A stretch of DNA of 6,610 nucleotides from Blastocatellia bacterium. Its GTDB lineage: Bacteria; Acidobacteriota; Blastocatellia; Pyrinomonadales; Pyrinomonadaceae. Each line of letters opens with the position of its first letter. Within the stretch, counting starts at the first letter, position 1. Position numbers and translations under genes: made by a program. The notes below the pieces were generated by a model. The model made no database searches. It had not been told where the DNA came from and saw nothing but the letters and a program-made list of their open reading frames with translations. This document shows positions 1-4,466 of the stretch, piece by piece. The stretch covers positions 1-6,610 of the forward strand of contig PSRF01000064.1 in NCBI GenBank assembly GCA_003175865.1. Reading direction: 5' to 3'.

Positions 1-1339
1 GGGAGGTGGCTTCTTTCAGGCAGCTCCTCGACCCAGTCCTGGTGGCCCAAACTCGACGCAGCCAGTTGGTCTTCAACCCGAAGTTATGGTCGAAGACGTC
101 ATACGCGCTGGCAGCAGCGATCTCGAGGCGTCGCGAAACATCGGGATAACGACTGCGCTCACACTGCCCCGCACAGGAATTTGGCTCGGCCAGTCAGCGC
201 TGATCAATCTGTCTGGAGAAACGCCACAACAGATGATCGTGCGTTCCCCCGTGGCGATGCACGTCAGTTTCACTCCGTTGCGAGGAGGTTACCCGGGTTC
301 ATTGATGGGAGTGTTTGCCACACTGCGTCAAATGCTGCTCGATGCGGGACGTTACCGGCAGTCGTTGGAAATCTACGAGCGTTCGCCAAGAGGTACTCGA
401 AGGCCGGATGTCGATCGTTCTCTCGCAGCACTGCTCCCCGTGCTCGACGGGCGTTTACCAGTTGTGATGTATGCCGATCGCGAACGCGAAATTGAACGGG
501 CACTCGATCTAGCGCAGGAGTTCAAGTTGAAAGCAATCATTGCCGGTGGTCGTGAATCAGAACAACTCTCAGATCGACTAGCGAAACAGAATGTCCCGGT
601 ACTGCTGTCGTTGAATTTGCCAAGACGTACGACTGTAGCAATTCCGGAAGCAGATCCTGAAACATTACGAGTGTTGCGCGAACGTGTTGCAGCACAACAA
701 ACGGCAGGCAAGCTCGCAAAGGCGAAGGTGCGTTTTGCGTTTCAATCGGGATCAATGACCAACATTTCCGAGTTTCTCGCAAATGCAAACAAAGAGATCG
801 AAAACGGCTTGTCGACGGAAGATGCCCTGAAAGCTTTGACACTTTGGCCTGCACAGATCTTCGGAGTTGATAATCAACTTGGCTCAATTGAACCAGGCAA
901 GATTGCCAACCTCACGATCGTGCGTGGCGATCTTTTTGACCGGAATAGTCGAGTTGCTCACGTCTTTATCGATGGAAAACCGGTTGAGCTCCGAACGACC
1001 CCGACTGGTACACAGCAGCAACGTCCAAGTCTCACCGGAGCGTGGACCCTCAATATTGACTTGGGCCAGGGAGCAAAGGTTGTAACTCTCAACTTACAGC
1101 AGGAGGGCGATCGACTTCGGGGCGCAATTCAAGGCACGTTGGGAACCGGCGAATTAGCCAATGCTTCACTGTCAGCGGGCGGTGAGATTCGCTTCACTAT
1201 TCCTCTCAATCTCGAGGGGCAAACAAAGGAAGCGGCTTTTGTTGGCACGCTGAGCGGAAATCAGATCAGTGGAAGTGTGACGATTACGGGAAGCGCGCCG
1301 GGAACGTTCACGGCAACTCGCATCGGTCAGCCAAATTAA
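1..1339 (+). CDS. Amidohydrolase-superfamily paralog, probable pseudoenzyme, with C-terminal beta domain (5' end outside window)
   Basis: The frame is open from nt 2, so the 445 visible codons are the C-terminal part of a longer gene; the ATG at 86 is internal. The visible part starts with a Gly/Pro-rich stretch, then the amidohydrolase barrel and the family's closing signature GSIEPGKIANLTIV (from about nt 881). It aligns along its length with the gene at 2873-4231. Where the active neighbour (1352-2788) has the HAH metal motif, this protein reads VMYADRE (from nt 464), with Met and Tyr in the two His positions. The following ligand His is Gly (AGG), and the catalytic Asp position is Gly (FQSGS, nt 740-754). 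The first HxH lies upstream and cannot be judged. From about nt 1028 to the end there is an extra domain of roughly 103 residues made of alternating short strands (SLTGAWTLNID to GTFTATR), absent from the other two paralogs. It probably forms a small beta-barrel. Likely exported, as its neighbours are. The family call is firm; the loss of catalysis is inferred. Confidence 0.9.
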   Translation, partial: GGGFFQAAPRPSPGGPNSTQPVGLQPEVMVEDVIRAGSSDLEASRNIGITTALTLPRTGIWLGQSALINLSGETPQQMIVRSPVAMHVSFTPLRGGYPGSLMGVFATLRQMLLDAGRYRQSLEIYERSPRGTRRPDVDRSLAALLPVLDGRLPVVMYADREREIERALDLAQEFKLKAIIAGGRESEQLSDRLAKQNVPVLLSLNLPRRTTVAIPEADPETLRVLRERVAAQQTAGKLAKAKVRFAFQSGSMTNISEFLANANKEIENGLSTEDALKALTLWPAQIFGVDNQLGSIEPGKIANLTIVRGDLFDRNSRVAHVFIDGKPVELRTTPTGTQQQRPSLTGAWTLNIDLGQGAKVVTLNLQQEGDRLRGAIQGTLGTGELANASLSAGGEIRFTIPLNLEGQTKEAAFVGTLSGNQISGSVTITGSAPGTFTATRIGQPN

Positions 1340-1351
1340 AGGGAGTAAATC

Positions 1352-2788
1352 ATGAGAAGGTTTATCGCCATCCTTTTGTTAGTCACGACTTTTTGGAGTG
1401 CGGCGACTCTGTCGCCGCTTTTCGGGCAGAGCGCTGACAGAGTCAGCGCACTCCAAAATGTAACCCTTATTCGCAACGCGACAGTGTTGACGATTACACG
1501 CGGTGTTTTGGCCAACACCGACGTGTTAATTCGTAACGGTAAGATCGCGGGCGTAGGAAAAAATCTGACTGCTCCGGCTGGTGCAAAGATCATCGATGCG
1601 ACGGGCAAGTTCGTTATGCCGGGAATCATCGATTGTCACTCGCACTCAATGCTCGACACGATTAATGAGGGAACGTTGTCGGTGACTTCGATGGTTCGCA
1701 CACGTGACGTGCTTGATCCAACGGACATTTCAATCTACCGACAGCTTGCTGCGGGCGTAACCGCCGCTAACCTATTGCACGGTTCGGCGAATCCGATTGG
1801 CGGACTAAACACTGTCGTCAAGTTCAAATATGGTCGTCCTGCTTCTGAATTTATTTTTCCGGGTGCGATGCCGGGGATCAAGTTTGCACTTGGCGAAAAT
1901 GTGAAGCGTTCGAGCACACCTAACCAACCAGGAGTCACCCGACGCTACCCAAACACGAGAATGGGTGTTGAGGAAACAATCCGCGACGCGTTTACGAGAG
2001 CACGTGATTACAAAGCGACTTGGGATGAATATCGCGCTGCTGTCGCAAAGGGTGAGAAGAACTTGGTTCCACCGCGTCGTGACCTGCAGCTCGAACCGCT
2101 AGTCGAGGTGCTCGAAGGCAAGCGCTATGTTCACGCCCATTCTTATCGATCAGATGAAATTCTGATGCTCATCAATATCGCAGATGAATTTGGTTTCAAG
2201 ATCAAAACATTCCAGCACGTGCTTGAAGGTTACAAAGTCGCGAAAGAGATCGCCGCACATGGTGCCGGTGCTTCCATCTTCGCTGACTCATGGGCTTACA
2301 AGATTGAAGCCTACGATGCGATTCCTTATACCGCCGCAATAATGACGCGCGCCGGCGTGGTGGTTTCCATGAACTCTGACTCAGACGAGCGCGCGCGTCG
2401 TCTGAACATCGAAGCAGCAAAGGCCATGCACTATGGCGACTTGACTGAGGAGCAGGCACTAAGGCTCGTCACGATAAATCCAGCGATACAACTCGGGATT
2501 CAGGATCGCGTGGGTTCAATTGAAGTCGGAAAAGACGCCGACCTCGCCATCTGGAATGGACACCCGTTCAGCGTCTATTCGCGAGTTGATATGACCTTCA
2601 TCGATGGCGAGGTGTTCTTCGATCGACAGCAGGACCTGGCGCGTCGTGCTGAGCTTGCGAAAGAACGCGCCATATTAGAAGCGGCGGAGCCAAACAAGCC
2701 GGCGGCACAAGGTCAATCGCCACAAACTCCACGACGTCGTCCCAGGGGTCATGTTGATGACGATCTTGGAGGAGGAGATCAGCCGTGA
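1352..2788 (+). CDS. Exported metal-dependent amidohydrolase (COG1228/imidazolonepropionase-like), probably catalytically active
   Basis: This 478-residue protein belongs to the amidohydrolase superfamily, whose members use one or two metal ions to hydrolyse amide bonds; some COG1228 members are dipeptidases or carboxypeptidases. The substrate here is unknown. Residues 1-28 look like a signal peptide (MRRF, then a hydrophobic core at 4-15, cleavage plausible near FGQSA), so it should act outside the cytoplasm. Residues 37-90 form the N-terminal beta part (LIRNATVLTITRG, VLIRNGKIAGVGK). Visible metal and catalytic residues are H96 and H98 (IIDCHSHSM), H261 and H263 (VHAHSYRSDEI), H289 (FQHVLEGYK) and D343 (MNSDSDE); K157 or K159 could supply a bridging lysine. 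The closing signature is VGSIEVGKDADLAIWNGHP (about 387-405). The tail from 432 is charged and low-complexity, ending GHVDDDLGGGDQP. The ATG has GGGAG at 1341-1345, 6 nt upstream, and lies 12 nt after the previous stop, so the genes are probably co-transcribed. Codons 14-36 lie within a large palindrome described separately. Confidence 0.93.
   Translation: MRRFIAILLLVTTFWSAATLSPLFGQSADRVSALQNVTLIRNATVLTITRGVLANTDVLIRNGKIAGVGKNLTAPAGAKIIDATGKFVMPGIIDCHSHSMLDTINEGTLSVTSMVRTRDVLDPTDISIYRQLAAGVTAANLLHGSANPIGGLNTVVKFKYGRPASEFIFPGAMPGIKFALGENVKRSSTPNQPGVTRRYPNTRMGVEETIRDAFTRARDYKATWDEYRAAVAKGEKNLVPPRRDLQLEPLVEVLEGKRYVHAHSYRSDEILMLINIADEFGFKIKTFQHVLEGYKVAKEIAAHGAGASIFADSWAYKIEAYDAIPYTAAIMTRAGVVVSMNSDSDERARRLNIEAAKAMHYGDLTEEQALRLVTINPAIQLGIQDRVGSIEVGKDADLAIWNGHPFSVYSRVDMTFIDGEVFFDRQQDLARRAELAKERAILEAAEPNKPAAQGQSPQTPRRRPRGHVDDDLGGGDQP
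1391..1458. repeat. 68-bp near-palindrome inside coding sequence
   Basis: The outer 23-nt arms are 1391-1413 (starting TTTTGGAGTGCGGCGACTCT) and 1436-1458 (reverse complement starting TTTTGGAGTGCGCTGACTCT). They match at 21 of 23 positions, the mismatches being at 1403 and 1404. Symmetry continues weakly inward (6 of 11 more pairs), centred between 1424 and 1425. The element encodes residues 14-36 of the amidohydrolase, at the end of its signal peptide. Because codon phase is kept, the opposite strand reads a similar peptide (TFWSALTLS and DRVAALQ against TFWSAATLS and DRVSALQ). In mRNA it would form a strong hairpin starting about 40 nt after the start codon. Its function is unknown. Confidence 0.85.
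2768..2778 (+). promoter_or_regulatory. Strong purine-rich Shine-Dalgarno in front of the GTG at 2785
   Basis: GGAGGAGGAGA lies inside the end of the amidohydrolase gene (codons for Gly-Gly-Gly-Asp and neighbours), 6 nt before a GTG that overlaps that gene's TGA stop. The spacing and match to anti-Shine-Dalgarno are ideal. The same bases also encode the C-terminal tail, so the match could be incidental. Confidence 0.4.
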
Positions 2789-2868
2789 AGAAGGCGGCCA
2801 AGCCGCACAGATACATTTTGACAAGTAGACAGGATCTCGAGGAAAGAGACAGAGAAGAGGCGGAGTGA
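2785..2868 (+). CDS. Possible 27-codon bridging ORF (translational coupler or spurious)
   Basis: A GTG start overlaps the upstream TGA as GTGA (2785-2788). The frame runs 27 codons to a TGA at 2866-2868, 4 nt before the next gene's ATG. The predicted peptide begins MKKAAKPHRYILTSRQ and continues with an acidic, Glu/Arg-rich end; it is hydrophilic with no signal peptide or membrane segment. It resembles no family I know. The support is a strong Shine-Dalgarno, a stop-start overlap and almost exact filling of the intergenic gap. Against it are its short length and purine-biased composition, which make a chance ORF plausible. If translated, its role may simply be to carry ribosomes from the active amidohydrolase gene to its paralog. 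Confidence 0.25.
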   Translation: MKKAAKPHRYILTSRQDLEERDREEAE

Positions 2869-2872
2869 GGAG

Positions 2873-4231
2873 ATGAGTATCATTAGACCATTGAGAACAT
2901 TAGCCGGGATTTATGTTGTTACGATCTGTTGTGGGGTAGGTGTGATCGCACAGCAAATTGGTAATCCGACGACGCAGCAAGGCGTGCTACCGCCGCGTGG
3001 TACGTTCGTGATCCGAAACGCAAAGATTGTTACGGTCAGTGGTTCTGATATTGAAAACGGTTCCGTTGTGATTCGTGACGGAAAGATTGAGGCTGTTGGT
3101 GCGACTGTGAATGCTCCAGCTGGTGCGCAGGTGATTGATGGTCGCGGTCTGTCTGTTTATCCTGGAATGATAGACGCAGGGACATCGATGGGATTGGTGG
3201 AGGTCCCACAGGGTGCAAACGGCACGGTCGATACGGCGGAAGTCGGTGAACTGAATCCAAATGCAAAAGCAATCATCGCAATCAACCCGTACAGTGCACA
3301 CATTGCGGTAACGCGTGTCGACGGTGTGACTAATACTTTGAGTGCTCCGACCGGAGGTTTGATTTCAGGCCAGGCTGCTTTCATAAATTTACTTGGAACC
3401 ACACCAAAGGAGATGGCTGTCGTTCCATACGCGGCGCTTGTGATCAACTATCCGCGCATCGGGGGTGGAGGTGGCGGATTTGGTGGATTTCAACAAGCAC
3501 CGGCGAATTTGACGGAAACTCTTGCGGCCAATGAACGTCAGTTGGAACAGATTCGCAAGGTATTGCGAGATGCGGAGAGTTACGGTCGTGCGCGCGATGC
3601 GTATGAAAAGGATAAATCGCTGCCGCGTCCTGATCGAAGTGTCATCTTTGAATCACTCAGGCCTTATGTTCGTGGTGAGCAACCGGTGATCTTCCGGGCG
3701 GATCGTGAAGTTGAGATTCGGGGTGCCATCAAGTTTGCCGACGAGATGAAACTCAAGCCCATCATCATGGGCGGTAACGACGCATGGAAGGTTGCATCGT
3801 TGCTGAAGGAAAAGAACATACCAGTGATCCTGACCGGCGTATTTGAATTACCAGGGCGTGAAGATGATCCTTACGACGTGCTGTATGAACAGCCAGCCAA
3901 GTTGCAGGAGGCAGGCGTGCGGTTCTGCATTTCGACAGGTGAGGCTGGGCCTGAGGTTCGCAATCTTCCCCTATATGCGGGCATGGCGGCAGCATTTGGT
4001 CTCTCAAAAGCAGATGCACTCAAGTCCGTTACGCTTTATGCCGCCCAGATAATGAATGTCGCCGATCGTCTCGGCTCGATTGAGCCAGGTAAGATGGCGA
4101 ATCTCGTCATCACAGACGGCGATCTGCTCGAAGCGCGAACGCACATTCGACGTCTCTTCATCGATGGTCGGGATGTGCCGCTAGTGAGTAGACACACTGA
4201 GTTGAATGACGCGTTTAAGAACAGGAAGTGA
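2873..4231 (+). CDS. Exported amidohydrolase-superfamily protein lacking metal ligands (predicted pseudoenzyme)
   Basis: This 452-residue protein has an N-terminal signal peptide (RPLR, hydrophobic run to about residue 26, cleavage plausible at VIA-QQ). The N-terminal beta region follows (RNAKIVTVSG, VVIRDGKIEAVGA, 48-77), then the barrel, and the closing signature DRLGSIEPGKMANLVITDGD (about 398-417). The fold is clear, but alignment with the gene at 1352-2788 shows every ligand position changed. The first HxH is G103-T-S105 (MIDAGTSMG). The second pair, His-261 and His-263, corresponds to I273 and R275 in VIFRADREVEI. H289 corresponds to G301 and D343 to G356 (ISTGEAG). A Gly-rich loop (GGGGGGFGGF, about 197-206) precedes a charged helical segment. 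The start is supported by GGAG at 2862-2865, 7 nt upstream; the closer GAGGAG abuts the ATG and is too near to act. It probably shares an operon with the two upstream paralogs and is closest to the first. Its role may be structural, regulatory or ligand binding. Confidence 0.92.
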   Translation: MSIIRPLRTLAGIYVVTICCGVGVIAQQIGNPTTQQGVLPPRGTFVIRNAKIVTVSGSDIENGSVVIRDGKIEAVGATVNAPAGAQVIDGRGLSVYPGMIDAGTSMGLVEVPQGANGTVDTAEVGELNPNAKAIIAINPYSAHIAVTRVDGVTNTLSAPTGGLISGQAAFINLLGTTPKEMAVVPYAALVINYPRIGGGGGGFGGFQQAPANLTETLAANERQLEQIRKVLRDAESYGRARDAYEKDKSLPRPDRSVIFESLRPYVRGEQPVIFRADREVEIRGAIKFADEMKLKPIIMGGNDAWKVASLLKEKNIPVILTGVFELPGREDDPYDVLYEQPAKLQEAGVRFCISTGEAGPEVRNLPLYAGMAAAFGLSKADALKSVTLYAAQIMNVADRLGSIEPGKMANLVITDGDLLEARTHIRRLFIDGRDVPLVSRHTELNDAFKNRK

Positions 4232-4234
4232 AAC

Positions 4235-4268
4235 GATTTTTGATTGTAGATTTCTGATTTAGATTTGG
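4235..4268 (+). repeat. Degenerate GATTT heptad repeat
   Basis: Starting 3 nt after the stop codon are five consecutive units beginning GATTT or GATTG: GATTTTT, GATTGTA, GATTTCT, GATTTAG, GATTTGG. The spacing is 7, 7, 7 and 6 nt, the last two units sharing one G. The period is regular although the unit ends vary. Function is unknown. Confidence 0.65.
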
Positions 4269-4318
4269 TCCGGGGTCTCGGCCTTTAATACCATCTCTAA
4301 ATATGATTAAAAACTTAA

Positions 4319-4406
4319 TGCTGGGACCGCAGGCGTCCTCGCCTGCTAGTTTCGTCAAAGTCGACCTAAGCGGAACAAGCAGGCGAGGACGCCTGCGCTC
4401 CCAGCA
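4319..4406. repeat. REP/BIME-like palindromic element: two inverted 29-nt arms, each itself a hairpin
   Basis: Arm 1 is 4319-4347 and arm 2 is 4378-4406. They are reverse complements at 28 of 29 positions (the one difference is at 4327), separated by 30 nt. Each arm contains its own perfect 7-bp hairpin, GCAGGCG and CGCCTGC around a 4-nt loop (4329-4346 and 4379-4396). Two inverted copies of a short GC-rich palindrome between genes is the architecture of REP/BIME elements, which are mobilised by RAYT-type transposases acting in trans. The transcript could also fold into one long stem and slow or stop polymerase, but no U-tract follows immediately. Confidence 0.8.
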
Positions 4407-4414
4407 ATAGGTTC

Positions 4415-4438
4415 GAAATCCAAAAATTTAAAATCTGG
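4415..4438 (-). repeat. Inverted counterpart of the GATTT heptads
   Basis: Read on the minus strand this stretch contains GATTTTA, AATTTTT and GGATTTC in 7-nt steps, resembling the tract at 4235-4268 in opposite orientation. With that tract it brackets the palindromic element. The match is loose and AT-rich sequence makes chance similarity possible. Confidence 0.4.
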
Positions 4439-4456
4439 AAAAACTGGCAGTTCCCT

Positions 4457-4461
4457 GGAGG
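4457..4461 (+). promoter_or_regulatory. Shine-Dalgarno fixing a TTG start
   Basis: GGAGG lies 5 nt before TTG at 4467. There is no ATG or GTG in this frame between the palindromic element and the signal-peptide core, so this site decides the start of the tricorn gene. Confidence 0.75.
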
Positions 4462-4466
4462 TTCCC

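Larger units (their letters stand above)
4232..4466. other. Non-coding gap carrying repeats between the amidohydrolase cluster and the tricorn gene
   Basis: No credible ORF is present on either strand. The gap is AT-rich at both ends with a GC-rich core. In order it contains GATTT heptads (4235-4268), a plain stretch with a small AT hairpin (ATTAA at 4306-4310, TTAAT at 4315-4319), the 88-bp inverted-arm element (4319-4406), an inverted GATTT-type tract (4415-4438) and the ribosome binding site of the next gene. A promoter for the tricorn gene should lie here if it is transcribed separately, but I could not identify a convincing -35/-10 pair. Confidence 0.8.

Noticed and set aside
86..1339. 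ATG at 86 as the true start of the first gene
   Set aside because: The frame is open to the window edge with in-family sequence, the N-terminal domain and signal peptide would be missing, and no Shine-Dalgarno precedes it.
1497..1525. Stem-loop CACG-CGGTGTT with AACACCG-A-CGTG, 11 pairs and one bulge
   Set aside because: It is short, inside well-conserved coding sequence, and of a size that can arise by chance; it is only worth revisiting if the nearby palindrome proves functional.
1336..1629. Minus-strand ORF of 97 codons with a peptide resembling the sense product
   Set aside because: The resemblance is explained by the palindrome at 1391-1458; there is no Shine-Dalgarno or family match, and the ORF lies wholly opposite a strong coding gene.
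4302..4307. TATGAT as a -10 box for the tricorn gene
   Set aside because: No recognisable -35 box lies 16-18 nt upstream, and it precedes the large hairpin element by only a few bases.
4319..4406. Simple intrinsic terminator
   Set aside because: There is no T-run directly after either arm, and the double-hairpin inverted architecture fits a REP-like repeat better, although it may still impede transcription.
4429..4434. TAAAAT as a -10 box for the tricorn gene
   Set aside because: The -35 position falls at the end of the palindrome with no TTGACA-like sequence, and the local AT-richness makes such hexamers common.
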